The notes under the pieces: model-generated
What the model saw: only the letters and a program-made list of their open reading frames with translations
Databases searched by the model: none
What the model was told of the DNA's origin: nothing
Shown: positions 1-8,669 of the stretch, one piece after another
How the letters are laid out: every line of letters begins with the position of its first letter
How positions within the stretch are numbered: position 1 is the stretch's first letter
Position numbers and translations under genes: made by a program
NCBI GenBank assembly: GCA_027575765.1
Contig: JANBPT010000801.1
Span: 1 to 22,415 of the forward strand
Direction of reading: 5' to 3'
From: Tieghemiomyces parasiticus
Lineage: Eukaryota > Kickxellomycota > Dimargaritomycetes > Dimargaritales > Dimargaritaceae
Length of the DNA stretch: 22,415 nucleotides

Positions 1-1220
1 CGAGCTGGTCTGTTGGACCTAGTGACGCAAGCGGGAAGCGGAGTAGTTGATGGGTACGGTGGTGGGGATTAGGTCAGTTTTGAGGTTCTGGGTAGGGCAG
101 GCAGGGCAAGATATAGGCCCACAGCCTGGGCTTAACTTGGCCGCAGCATCACCTCCCACCTCCAACTAGCCCACAGAGCTGGCCATTGAGCTTACTGCGG
201 AATGACTGCGGTAGCGACTACCTGCAGCACGAAATTGGGGAGTTGAAGGTGTTGGCAGGGCTGGCCAAAGGAAGCCAGAGTCATCGGGGATATGGCCCGA
301 CCGAATCTCGGCTTTCGCCCGCCTCTCACTTTCCCCTGCTTGACCGGCCTCTATGGCGCGATGTACACGATGTCCGATAGACGGGCTGCGGCTGGGCAGA
401 TCTCAGGTTTGACACCCATGAGAGCGTGTCACCAGTTTGCCAAAGCTCAAGACCAGCGGGCACTCCAGGAACCGAATAGCCCGGTTTCCCAATGCGGTCG
501 TCCTAGAGGAAGGTACTTGGCGTGCAGTCACGAAGCTTATCACCCACCATCTGCCTACATCTCGGCTGCTGGCCAGAGCAGATTAACTATCCCCGGCGCT
601 ATCCCGTACATAGCCCCTTCCTTAGCACCTGATTGCCTGGGCCACTTTGGCCACTCGGGTACTAGTTAAACCGGGCGAGTGGGCAAATAGGGTTGTAGGC
701 CTCACTTCTACAGCCCTAATCGACAGGGTTGTTGTTGGCCAATGAATCCACGCGGGTGTCTAGGGTTAGAGAGGAGGAGCCAGACAGTATGTGAGTCAAT
801 AGTCCCTCCTAATCTCACACTACGAGGTTCCAGGCGGTATATGCGTCAGAAGCTGGGCACTCATGGCGTATTTGACCCTGCCCTAACGAGCGCACTGCAT
901 AATCATGGTACACCTTGCGCCGCGTGAAACCCCCTCTATGTCCTTACTCTCCAGTCCTCTCTAAGACCCTTACCTGCTTTCCGACTATCCCTCTTGGTCC
1001 TTACATATATCCAAACGACACCTCATTTCATTCAGCCACCTGTTTATTTTGCCGTCAACGTATTCCTCCACGTACTCAAACCTATCACTTACCTTAGACC
1101 ATGGTTGGTGTACAGTACCGTGGCGCCGCTCTGCGCGCCTTTCATACCCTACCCCGCCCTGCGACTCGGTAAGTAGCGCCATCGACTCGGGGTACCTTTA
1201 GTGCTGCTACTCTGTCTCCC
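1..1220. other. Upstream region of ILV3, no gene supported
   Basis: About 1.2 kb before the ILV3 start codon. Open frames here are short (under 130 codons), lie on both strands and read like chance translations, and I recognise no protein, RNA gene or repeat. The part nearest the gene presumably holds the ILV3 promoter and 5' UTR. The only specific regulatory signal I can point to is a TGAGTCA site. Confidence 0.6.
792..798. promoter_or_regulatory. TGAGTCA, Gcn4/CpcA-type site upstream of ILV3
   Basis: A perfect TGAGTCA (TGASTCA class) lies about 420 bp upstream of the predicted ILV3 start. In fungi the bZIP activator Gcn4/CpcA binds this sequence to induce amino-acid biosynthesis genes under starvation, and ILV genes are known targets in yeast. 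A 7-mer can occur by chance in 1.2 kb, so the support is mainly its position before an amino-acid gene. Confidence 0.4.
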
Positions 1221-3681
1221 ATGAGATCCCAGACTGTCAGTATTATCCCGCGGTTGCCAACTGCGGCTTTTTGTCGAAGAAGGCGATCCCTTCCCCATGC
1301 AGCATGGCAGGCTAGACGTTTCGGTAAGGTCAGGGGAATGGGGGGGACTGACCTGAGCTCCAAAACCCGCATTGCGCCGAGACTGCGGGGATACAATTAG
1401 GGTCTGGGACCAGACCCTGAAGGATATTTTGAACCATTCTCAAGGTACTGATTTTTTCCCGAGCGCTACGTTACAAATAACCACCTGTTCCACAATGCAG
1501 GAAATCGGGTTGGCTAGCCCGGGCTTACTCTTCGTCAAAGGACAACAAGGAACTAAACCGTTACAGTGCCAAGATCACCCAGCCCAAGGCCTACGCTGCC
1601 TCCCAAGCCATGCGTAAGTTACTGCGGATCACTTAACCTGCGTGACTTGTATTGACCGTAACCCTCCTCCTCTACGTCCCAACATGATGGGCCTGGTGGT
1701 TTCAAGCAAGGGTTCGACCAATTTTATCTAGGATCCTACAGCACGGTGCAATTCCTAGGCCAAAAATGATACCTACCGTTGGGACCAAATTGAACCGTTT
1801 TTCCAGCTGCTGTCGTGAGCGTCGTCCCCCCTGACGTTCACTGGGTACTAACTTGCTTCTTTACAATCTTAATTTTTTCTGTACACCGATCCACCTCGCA
1901 CGTGTCCCAGTGTACGCTACGGGGCTCCAGCCCGAGGATATGAGCAAGGCCCAGGTGGGCATTTCTAGCGTGTAAGTGCATATGGGTAGGACCAATCGTG
2001 GGGTAAATGATGTCTCATAGCCTCTTAAAGGGGGCAAACACTACATTTCCCAAGGGTTATTCACGTTCAACGCTCACCAACTTCGCCATCCTCCCTGCTT
2101 TACCCATCATCGACACCATTCCTCACCAGTTGGTACGAGGGCAACCCATGTAACATGCATCTGAACGACCTGGCTGCCAAGGTCAAGCAAGGTGTAGAGG
2201 AGGCCGGTCTGGTTGGCTACCGCTTCAATACCATTGGTGTGAGTGACGGCATCAGCATGGGCACGCGGGGTATGTCTTACTCGCTCCAGTCGCGCGAGGT
2301 GATTGCCGACTCGATCGAGACAGTTATGAACGCACAGTGGTACGATGCCAACGTATCACTGCCCGGCTGCGACAAGAACATGCCCGGATGCTTGATTGCC
2401 ATGGGGCGCGTCAACCGGCCATCGCTCATGGTGTACGGCGGGACTATCCGCCCGGGAAAGTCCAGCTGTACGGGTAAGACCCTGGACGTGGTGTCGGCGT
2501 TCCAGTGCTACGGTGAGTACTTGGCGGGGCGCATCACCGAGGAGGAACGTCAGGACATTATTCGTCACGCCTGCCCCGGCCCGGGGGCCTGCGGTGGCAT
2601 GTACACGGCCAACACCATGGCTAGCGCCATCGAGGCCATGGGAATGTCCCTGCCGTACAGCTCGTCCAACCCAGCCGAGAGCCCCGAGAAGCACGCCGAG
2701 TGTCTGCAGGCCGGCGCGGCCATCCGCAATCTGCTTGAACTCAACCTCAAGCCGCGTGACATTATGACTCGCGAGGCCTTTGAGAATGCCATGGTATTCA
2801 TTATGGCCCTGGGCGGATCTACCAACGCCGTCCTGCACCTGATCGCCATGGCCAAGGCTGTCGGCGTGCGTCTCGAACTAAACGACTTTCAGCGGGTCAG
2901 CAACAGCACCCCGCTCTTGGCCGATTTTAAGCCCAGCGGAAAGTACGTTATGGGCGAGCTTCAGGCTATTGGTGGTACCCCGGCTATCCTCAAGTACCTA
3001 CTCGAGAAGGGGCTCCTTCACGGCGAGTGCCTTACCGTCACGGGTAAGACCCTCCAGGAGAACCTGGAGAAGCTGCCGGGTCTCACGGCAGGCCAGCCCA
3101 TCATCCATACCCTGGAGAAGCCGCTCAAGCCCAGTGGTCACCTCCAGATCCTGCGCGGGAACCTGGCTCCCGAGGGTTCAGTGGCCAAGATCACCGGTAA
3201 GGAAGGCCTAAAGTTTGAAGGCGAAGCCATCGTGTTTGACTGCGAGGAAGACATGCTACAGGCCTTGGAGCGCGGCGAAATCCGTAAGGGGCACGTGATT
3301 GTGATTCGCTACGAGGGCCCGAAGGGCGGCCCCGGGATGCCCGAGATGCTGACCCCGACCAGCGCCGTCATGGGGGCCGGTCTGGGCCAGGACGTGGCCC
3401 TCCTCACCGACGGCCGATTCTCTGGCGGTAGCCACGGGTTTATCATTGGCCACATCACCCCCGAGGCCCAGGAGGGCGGCCCCATTGCCCTCGTCCGTAA
3501 CGGCGATCACGTCGTGATTGATGCTGAGAACCTTGAGCTCCGAATGGACGTGTCCGATGCTGAACTCGCCGAGCGTCGCAAGGCCTGGACCGCCCCGCCG
3601 TACAAAGCCACCAGCGGTGCTCTTTACAAGTTCCTGCGTACCGTTTCCCCGGCCTCCGAGGGCTGCGTCACTGACGCCTAA
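1221..3681 (+). CDS. ILV3: Dihydroxy-acid dehydratase, mitochondrial (four exons)
   Basis: Dehydrates 2,3-dihydroxy-isovalerate and 2,3-dihydroxy-3-methylvalerate to the 2-keto acids in valine, isoleucine and leucine synthesis, using a [2Fe-2S] cluster in the mitochondrial matrix. I infer exons 1221-1323, 1518-1613, 1911-1971 and 2130-3681, giving 603 residues, close to yeast Ilv3 (about 585). Exon 1 encodes an Arg-rich leader with no acidic residues, and exon 2 begins ARAYSSS, as expected for a matrix-targeting signal. The family phrases [14 protein letters not shown] and [16 protein letters not shown] read across the junctions. Likely cluster cysteines are Cys94 (NPCN), Cys167 (GCDKNMPG) and Cys241 (GACGG); GGSTNA is near 315 and GRFSGGSHG near 515. 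The last exon alone is open from an internal Met at 2155, but that start would lose the first cysteine, so it is not the true start. Exon 1 is the least certain part. GC-rich codon use contrasts with the AT-richer block downstream. Confidence 0.95.
1324..1517 (+). other. ILV3 intron 1 (predicted)
   Basis: Donor GTAAGG, acceptor GGCTAG. This pairing joins the Arg-rich leader in frame to ARAYSSS. The competing acceptor at 1500 (ATGCAG) gives a stop within six codons when joined to this donor. Confidence 0.6.
1614..1910 (+). other. ILV3 intron 2
   Basis: Donor GTAAGTT and acceptor GTCCCAG. Joining them restores a CTG codon inside the family phrase SQAM-LYATGL. Confidence 0.85.
1972..2129 (+). 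other. ILV3 intron 3
   Basis: Donor GTAAGTG and acceptor CTCACCAG. Joining them gives [16 protein letters not shown], which matches the conserved family sequence around the first cluster cysteine. Confidence 0.9.
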
Positions 3682-3763
3682 AGCGAAGGGGGTATAAGCG
3701 TCTTCAAATATAAGTCTAGAGCTTTTAAAAATACTAGCTGACTGGGTCCAATCGAGTGGCAAC

Positions 3764-3769
3764 AATAAA
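3764..3769 (+). terminator. AATAAA polyadenylation signal for ILV3
   Basis: AATAAA lies 83 bp after the ILV3 stop codon, at a normal distance for a fungal 3' UTR. The repeat block starts about 140 bp further on. Confidence 0.5.
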
Positions 3770-3910
3770 ATACGGAGCTGAGCTGTAGGTGTCCAATCAA
3801 ACTTTGATGAGTGCCGATGTGCTACTGACTTGGCAAATGAGAATGACACTTGGAAGTAAGATAAGTTGATCTGGGTAAAAAATCAGACCCCTCAATGGAA
3901 TATAAAAGTG

Positions 3911-4044
3911 GCTGCACTAGCTATTCCCAAGTGGCTACCTACTTCAGTACTAAATTAGCTGATGGGTCTGTTATATTCGCAAAGCTAATGAAAACTAGTG
4001 TTAGGTACCCTCCGATGGCCATGAGAGATGCTGAGGAGCCGCAA
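3911..4044 (-). pseudogene. Degenerate 5S rRNA copy 1
   Basis: The 3' half of the minus-strand sequence matches the intact 5S gene at 7242-7357 closely. Shared pieces are the segment around ATTTAGTACT, the box C region ending CCACTTGGGAATAG, and a GTGC-GC tail. The 5' end keeps TTGCGGC, but the middle, including the box A region, is scrambled or replaced, and the copy is longer than a normal 5S RNA. A T4 run follows the 3' end. An LTR (4049-4945) abuts its 5' side, just as at the intact 5S gene. It is probably not functional. Confidence 0.7.
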
Positions 4045-4324
4045 TGAGTGTGGAGTCCAGGTGGAACTTTGGGCACCTGAAGATTCCCAATAGGCTGAGG
4101 TATGGGATAAAGGTTTCCCAACTATAAAGAGGCACCAGAGAAAGATCGGAAAGTCAGTGAATACATGGGAAAGCCCAACATCTTTACTCTACACCACTGG
4201 TAGATTTCCCACTAACCAATGCTCCAATTGCCCATGCCTTCAGTGCCTTGAAATTTTTAGATGAGTTACTTTTATTTTCTTTAAGGGCATGGTAGGCAAG
4301 ATGCGGGCAATGGAGTTTATTGAT

Positions 4325-4830
4325 TAGTAGAAATGCAAATGTAGAATAGGTATTGACATTATTATGATGGCACTGTGCACGCCTTATAACTGCCAGTCAC
4401 TGGAATCTGGGATAGTACTTGGGCCTTTGAAAGGGTGTCCTTGGTCTGGTAGCCTGCAGTGGAAGGTTGGGGTGAGAGTGGTGAAGAGGATGTAATATAA
4501 AATTGTGGTTCATGAGTGAAATGAAAGGGTGGCGCCATCAATGCAAGAGGGAGCAGTGGTCTGGTTGGCAGGGACATCTCACAGTTTGACGTGAAATCCC
4601 TTTTAGGTACAGTAAAGGGTTACTAGCCGTAGTTAATGGGAACCACCACATTAGATAATCCCAAGGTAAAGTCCAAGTCTGCTATTTCAGAACCATAAAT
4701 TCTGTGATAATAGAATAGCCTTTTGGCTATGGTATTAGACTTAGGCCTAGTATCCGCATACTAGTTATTACCCCAAAACACAGTGGCTCAACTTAATACT
4801 AGAATGCCCATAACCAGGAGGGACTTAAGG
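4325..4830. other. Insertion inside LTR copy A (approximate ends)
   Basis: Family 3 homology stops after about TTTATTGA near 4322 and resumes near 4832 at the stretch containing GTAGCCTCAG. The roughly 500 bp between has no counterpart in copies B and C and carries copy 1 of the 117-bp inverted-copy repeat. I could not find convincing terminal repeats that fix its exact ends. Confidence 0.45.
4638..4754 (+). repeat. 117-bp conserved dispersed repeat, copy 1
   Basis: Nearly identical, about 8 differences by hand, to the reverse complement of 10127-10243, while flanking sequence is unrelated. It starts GGGAACCACCACATTAG. Internal inverted repeats suggest a folded RNA: AAGTCT with AGACTT, CAGAA with TTCTG, and ATAGCC-TTTT-GGCTAT. 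I do not recognise the family. Confidence 0.75.
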
Positions 4831-5039
4831 CTATAATATCTGTAGCCTCAGTTATAACACATCCAGGGTTGACAAGTGACTTTCCCTACTTGGCCTTGGG
4901 GTAGCTAGTCTAATTAAAATCCGGTTCTCGTATCAATGTTTGACAGAGCATGATGAGCACGTTATCAAATGGTTATAAAACCAAGAGGTAGCAATGGGAA
5001 ACGATCTTACTGGGGTAAAATGATCTTGATCTTCCAGTT

Positions 5040-5045
5040 AAAAAA
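5040..5045 (-). terminator. Pol III terminator of tRNA-Lys
   Basis: A T6 run on the minus strand begins 5 nt after the discriminator base of the tRNA. Runs of four or more T end Pol III transcripts. Confidence 0.85.
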
Positions 5046-5049
5046 TTGA

Positions 5050-5122
5050 CGCCCAATGTGGGGCTCGAACCCACGACATTAAGGTTAAAAGCCTCACGCT
5101 CTACCAACTGAGCTAACCGGGC
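5050..5122 (-). tRNA. tRNA-Lys (anticodon TTT)
   Basis: A complete 73-nt cloverleaf on the minus strand, with a 7-bp acceptor stem (GCCCGGT with ATTGGGC, two G-U pairs). The D arm holds TAGCTCAGTTGGTAGAGC (box A). The anticodon loop is CTTTTAA, giving anticodon TTT. The T arm GTGGG-TTCGAGC-CCCAC holds box B. The discriminator base is G, usual for tRNA-Lys. There is no intron and no encoded CCA, as expected for a nuclear gene. A T6 terminator follows. Its 5' flank is the target of a stack of solo LTRs, the first starting 10 bp from the mature 5' end. All structural positions look intact, so the gene is probably functional. Confidence 0.96.
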
Positions 5123-5131
5123 TCACGGGTA

Positions 5132-5576
5132 TGTGGAGACCCAACATATTTTTGTCTCTTGAGGGTTCCTGAGGGGACCATGTATAAGGCTACGACTCTT
5201 CCGGCCTTGGAAGAAGGACGAGAGCCACCAGAAGGAAGCTAATAGGCTAACCCAAGGCATGGGGAGATCAGTAAGCGATCTACCAAACCGCCCACCAATA
5301 GTATCCCTAATTTCCCATGACTTGGGTTTCATACTTTTCAATTTTACTTGTTTCAGGCTTTTGGATTTTATTTGTTTCATCTCTCAGGTCGGCAGGAAAA
5401 TGCCCACCAGCAAGAACAGCCAAAGCAATCGGAGAACCATTAATTATGTTTTCAAATTCTTCTATTGTATTTAAGGCCAAACCAACTGCACCTAATGGTT
5501 TGGGGAGTGTTTTCCCTACCCTGCCTTGGGGTACCTAATTCTTATTAAAATCAGGTTTATTTATCTCTTCTTCACA
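5132..5576 (+). mobile_element. Solo LTR, family 3, copy B
   Basis: Begins TGTGGAGACC and ends CTTCACA, so the ends are near-inverted TGTGGAG and TGTGAAG. It is flanked by GGTA at 5128-5131 and GGTA at 5577-5580, a perfect 4-bp target-site duplication. It aligns with copy C (8240-8664), including a shared segment GCCTTGGGGTAC near the right end. The insertion point is 6-9 bp upstream of the mature tRNA-Lys 5' end, close to where Pol III would start. It carries no protein-coding sequence. Confidence 0.75.
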
Positions 5577-5581
5577 GGTAT

Positions 5582-5982
5582 TGTGGTGCTGGCACCCATT
5601 TTGCCTCTTGAAGGCATCTGACAGGCACGTCAGTATTGCAAGAGCAAAATAATGGGCAAGCCCTTTATGGTGGAAACCTAGGATTAAGTTTTAAGGTTAC
5701 GCGCCTCATGCAGGGGGATGTAGATCCTTCCCCCGCCCACCAGTATAAAAGCAAGCCCGCGCAGTTAGGCAAGGGCTTGCCAGCTATTTTCATTATTCTA
5801 TTTTTTAAAGTTGTCTTAGTAAAACTTTTATTTTATTCTTATTGCCAACAAGCCACCCGGAAACAATCCCATACTATTTACTTTTCTCATTACTGTAAAC
5901 AGCATTGTTCCTCCTGCTGTTAGGCCTAGACCGTCATTGCATACGGCCTAACCAAAAACACCATCCAGGGCCTAGCACCACA
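5582..5982 (+). mobile_element. Solo LTR, family 1, copy 1
   Basis: This 401-bp element has perfect 8-bp terminal inverted repeats, TGTGGTGC and GCACCACA. It aligns throughout with 7363-7754 and 8670-9075. Shared landmarks are AGGCATCTGAC near the start, GCAGGGGGATGTAGATCC, a TATA box in CAGTATAAAAGC followed by an inverted repeat, and a CGGCCTAACCAAA segment near the right end. The left flank is GGTA plus one T, the same GGTA that follows copy B. On the right only G separates it from the next element, so its own duplication is not clean. Confidence 0.85.
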
Positions 5983-5983
5983 G

Positions 5984-6310
5984 TGTGCTGTGAACAATGG
6001 CAGTTCACGGTCTTTTGTATGGTATAACAAATGAGGATGGAGAAATCTTAATAATCAAATTTGGTCAAAATATGAAAAGAGAGTATTATATGTCTTTTAT
6101 TGTAGGGAGCGGTTCAGGCCTTTTATATTTGGAAGAAAGCAAAGCTTAATCAGCAAACAAGAATGAATGACAGATAGTAACGGTTCCTTTGACAAAGTGA
6201 CAAGTCTGATATAGTATTGGAGTCAAAGAGTTGTCTGAACCTGATAAACAAACGTAAAATCAATACTTGATAGAGGAAGTGATATAAGGTTTTAGGTTCC
6301 GGGCACAACA
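5984..6310 (-). mobile_element. Candidate LTR, family 4 (single copy)
   Basis: This 327-bp segment exactly fills the gap between two recognised LTRs, with 1 bp and 3 bp to spare. On the minus strand it starts TGTTGTGCCC and ends CAGCACA, the TG...CA pattern of LTRs. It contains a TATAAAAGGCC box and then AATAAA, in the order expected for an LTR promoter and polyadenylation signal. There is no second copy in the window and no clear target duplication, so this is inference from position and layout. Confidence 0.4.
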
Positions 6311-6313
6311 GGG

Positions 6314-6790
6314 TGTGAAGCCAAGCACGGCTTCTGGCTTTAAGGAGCTGTAGCAGGTTGTGCCTACACAAGAAGCAAAAGAAAAGAAAGGAAAGAGACT
6401 GAGCAACCTCTGGGAGAGGCCCGGTAGAGGTGGGGGGCCATCAGGCCCTCCACCAATTAGCGTAGATCATTTATTATAGTTATAGTATATAAGCCAGGCC
6501 CAAGTATGCAATGCAGGGCCTGGCAGCTTGTTGTCTAATTTCTGTCCCATAGTGCCATCCATTGGCACTATCCCGTTAGTAAAGTCTAATACCAATATTT
6601 CCCTAAGCTTGCTTGTTGGTAGACATTTATAGATTTTATTTGAGGTTTTCTCCATCAATAATTAACTTATCAAACTTTGCATTACAGATTTGGACAGCCC
6701 TGGTCCGACTGTATATTCCTGAACTCTCCACTTTGTCTCGGAGGTTCTTTCAATAGCGGGGCCAACTATTCAATCTTGGTCCACTTTACA
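6314..6790 (+). mobile_element. Solo LTR, family 2, copy 1
   Basis: This 477-bp element aligns end to end with the equally long 7759-8235. It begins TGTGAAGCCAAGCACGGC and ends CTTTACA. Shared landmarks are ACCTCTGGGAGAGGCCCGG, CCACCAATTAGCGT, the TATA region followed by a 9-bp inverted repeat, TGTCCCATAGTGCCATC, and ACTTTGTCTCGGAGGTTCTTT. It has far fewer CpGs than its partner (about 7 against 20 by hand count), so it looks older. The flanks AGGG and TTGG do not match, so the target duplication is lost. Confidence 0.8.
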
Positions 6791-7236
6791 TTGGTTTCCC
6801 CATTGGTTATCTTTAGCCTACCCTGGAAGTAGTATTTTAGGTTAGATTACCTCTATGGTAATAGGGGCATGAGCCTGACCTCCTAGAGACACTTGGATGG
6901 TTGTCTTATGCCCTAGGCTTAGTCCTGACTAATCATGTAACCTGTCCTATTGTTCTTGAGGTCATGTCCATGAGAAACCATTGTTCCAGTCATCCCATCC
7001 CTTGTGATGCTACCCTGGGTTAAGTGGATGGCAGTGCAGGGAATACCAATGCCTTCACCACTTGGGCTTTGCCTCTACAATAGATGTAGTTATAGTGTAC
7101 TTAACTCTGAGTTTAGGGAGCAATTTTTTACGCAGTGCTTCTGGGTGCAATCTAGCCCATAATGTCCAGGTTTGATTAATTGCAGGTCATAGCACTAGTC
7201 CCAGGTGGAGTTGGTAGCCACCTGAGCAAAATATAC
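6791..7236. other. AT-rich spacer between LTR stack and 5S gene
   Basis: I see no gene, repeat copy or RNA signature in these 446 bp. Composition resembles the rest of the repeat block. If the tRNA-Lys stack follows the same logic as the 5S stack, this should be old target DNA. Confidence 0.5.
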
Positions 7237-7241
7237 AAAAA
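7237..7241 (-). terminator. Pol III terminator of 5S rRNA
   Basis: A T5 run on the minus strand directly after the 3' end of the 5S sequence. Confidence 0.75.
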
Positions 7242-7357
7242 GCTGCGGCACCGACTATTCCCAAGTGGTCACCCACCTTAGTACTAAATCGGCTGAATGA
7301 TGCTTAACTGCGCAGATCTAACGGGATGCGGTGCTTACAACGTCATGTGGCCGCAAC
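7242..7357 (-). rRNA. 5S ribosomal RNA gene
   Basis: A minus-strand sequence of about 116 nt with the hallmarks of eukaryotic 5S RNA. Helix I forms between the 5' end GTTGCGGC and the 3' end GCCGCAGC, 8 bp with one G-U. The 5' domain includes CATCCCGTTAGATCTG. Box A is CAGTTAAGC, and the box C/helix IV-V region is GGTGGGTGACC then CTTGGGAATA. Length is normal and a T5 terminator follows. It is a single copy outside an rDNA repeat, as in fungi with dispersed 5S genes. The gene looks intact. LTRs are stacked on its 5' side, beginning 6 bp from the 5' end. Confidence 0.92.
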
Positions 7358-7362
7358 TGAGA

Positions 7363-7754
7363 TGTGGTGCCGACGCCCGCGGTGCCTCTTGAAGGCATCT
7401 GACGGGCACGTCAACATTGAAGACACAAAAATAATAGCTGAACCCATTATGGGGAAGGCTAGGATTAAGGTTTAAGGTTACGCACCTTATGCAGGGGGAT
7501 GTAGATCCTTTTCCCCGCCACCAGTATAAAAGCGAGCCCGCGCAGTTAGGCAAGGGCTCACCAGCTAATTTTTCTCTAACTTTACTTTGAATTCGTTTTA
7601 TTAAATCATTATTTCCCCTATTGTCAACAAATGCAATCCCATACTATTTACTTCTAACCGTTATTGTAAACAACACTATTTCTCCGGACGTTAGGCCCAG
7701 ACCGTTGTTGCGTACGGCCTAACCAAAAACCCTCGCCCAGAGCCTAGCACCACA
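7363..7754 (+). mobile_element. Solo LTR, family 1, copy 2
   Basis: This 392-bp element has ends TGTGGTGC and GCACCACA and perfect GAGA target duplications at 7359-7362 and 7755-7758. It holds the family TATA box (AGTATAAAAGCGAGCCC) and the CGTACGGCCTAACC segment. It keeps the most CpGs of the three family 1 copies (about 19 against 9 and 6 by hand count), so it looks youngest. It is also the element nearest the 5S gene. It is solo, with no internal region. Confidence 0.88.
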
Positions 7755-7758
7755 GAGA

Positions 7759-8235
7759 TGTAAGGCCAAGCACGGCTCCTTGCTTTGAGGAGCTGTAATA
7801 GGCCGCGCCTATACAACTATCTAAAGAAACAAAAGAAAAGAGACCGGGCGACCTCTGGGAGAGGCCCGGAAGAGACGGGGGGCCAGCCAGGCCGTCCACC
7901 AATTAGCGTTAATCCTTTATTATAGTCATAGTATAAAAGCCGGGCCCAAGTATGCAACACAGGGCCCGGCAGCTTATTTTCCGATTCTTGTCCCATAGTG
8001 CCATCTGTTAGCACTATCTTGTTAGTAAAGTCTAGTACCAATATTCCCTTAAGCTCATTGTTGGTAATGTTTCTAGATTTTGTTTTGAGGTTTTCTCCGT
8101 CAATAGTTAACCAATCAAGCTTTGCGTTACAGATTCGGACAGCCCTGGTCCGACTGTATTTTCCTGAACTCTCCACTTTGTCTCGGAGGTTCTTTTGAAA
8201 GCGGGACTGGCTTCCAGATACTGGTCCGCTTTACA
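7759..8235 (+). mobile_element. Solo LTR, family 2, copy 2
   Basis: This 477-bp element has ends TGTAA and TTACA and GAGA on both sides (7755-7758, shared with the preceding LTR, and 8236-8239). It has a TATA box in AGTATAAAAGC followed by a perfect inverted repeat GCCGGGCCC / GGGCCCGGC. It is the younger-looking member of family 2, with many CpGs that read TpG or CpA in 6314-6790. Confidence 0.88.
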
Positions 8236-8239
8236 GAGA

Positions 8240-8664
8240 GGTGGAGCCCAGATAGTTATTTGGGCTCCTGAAGATTCCTGAGGGTTGACTCTATTACATA
8301 AGGTCAATGATACCAAATGGAGTTGACTACAAGGATCAGGATAAAAGACTGAGGCCTTGGGAATGGAAACATTTCAATTATGCACCACCGGCAGATTTCC
8401 CACCAGCTGATGGTCTAAATGTCCCATGACCTAGACAACCTATTGTTCTACAACTTTTTGATTTATTATTTTTCATACCTGGAAGGGCCAATAGGCAAAA
8501 TGGCAAACCTTGGAGTGGCCAGCCAGGCTACAACTTTATTGAGGATTCATAATTATTATTTATAGCCTGAGCTCCAGCACCTCTGAGCTTGAGGAGTGTT
8601 TTCCCAACCCTGCCTTGGGGTACTATTCTTTATTAAATCTACTATCACCAAACTATGCTTCACA
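8240..8664 (+). mobile_element. Solo LTR, family 3, copy C
   Basis: This 425-bp element starts GGTGGAGCCC (the first base of the family TGTGGAG end is changed) and ends CTTCACA. GAGA lies on both sides (8236-8239 and 8665-8668). It aligns with copy A near CCTGAAGATTCC and GCAGATTTCCCACCA, and with copy B near the right end at GCCTTGGGGTAC. Third element of the 5S stack. Confidence 0.72.
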
Positions 8665-8669
8665 GAGAT

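Larger units (their letters stand above)
4049..4945 (+). mobile_element. Solo LTR, family 3, copy A (interrupted)
   Basis: Begins TGTGGAGTCC and ends TTTGACA. It aligns at both ends with copies at 5132-5576 and 8240-8664: at the start through the CCTGAAGATTCC segment, then GATTTCCCAC, and near the end through CCTTGGGGTA followed by an AT-rich stretch. It is twice as long as those copies because extra DNA lies inside (about 4325-4830). Flanks are TGAG on the left and GAGC on the right, perhaps a decayed GAG-containing 4-bp target duplication. It abuts the 5' end of 5S copy 1. No gag or pol coding sequence is present. Confidence 0.6.

Noticed and set aside
4700..4770. Resemblance to U2 snRNA (AGCCTTTTGGCTA followed by TAGTATC)
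   Set aside because: Match to the U2 5' region is limited to about 12 plus 7 bases with wrong spacing, and the branch-site-binding sequence is absent. The TTTT-loop hairpin explains the shared part.
5051..5576. CRISPR array or tandem satellite as the explanation of the repeats
   Set aside because: Repeat units are 330-480 bp, of different families, with TG...CA ends and target duplications; there are no short regularly spaced repeats.
7931..7970. Compensatory base changes proving a functional LTR hairpin
   Set aside because: The paired changes all occur at CpG sites in a palindrome, so deamination on both strands gives the same pattern. I keep the hairpin but not the covariation argument.
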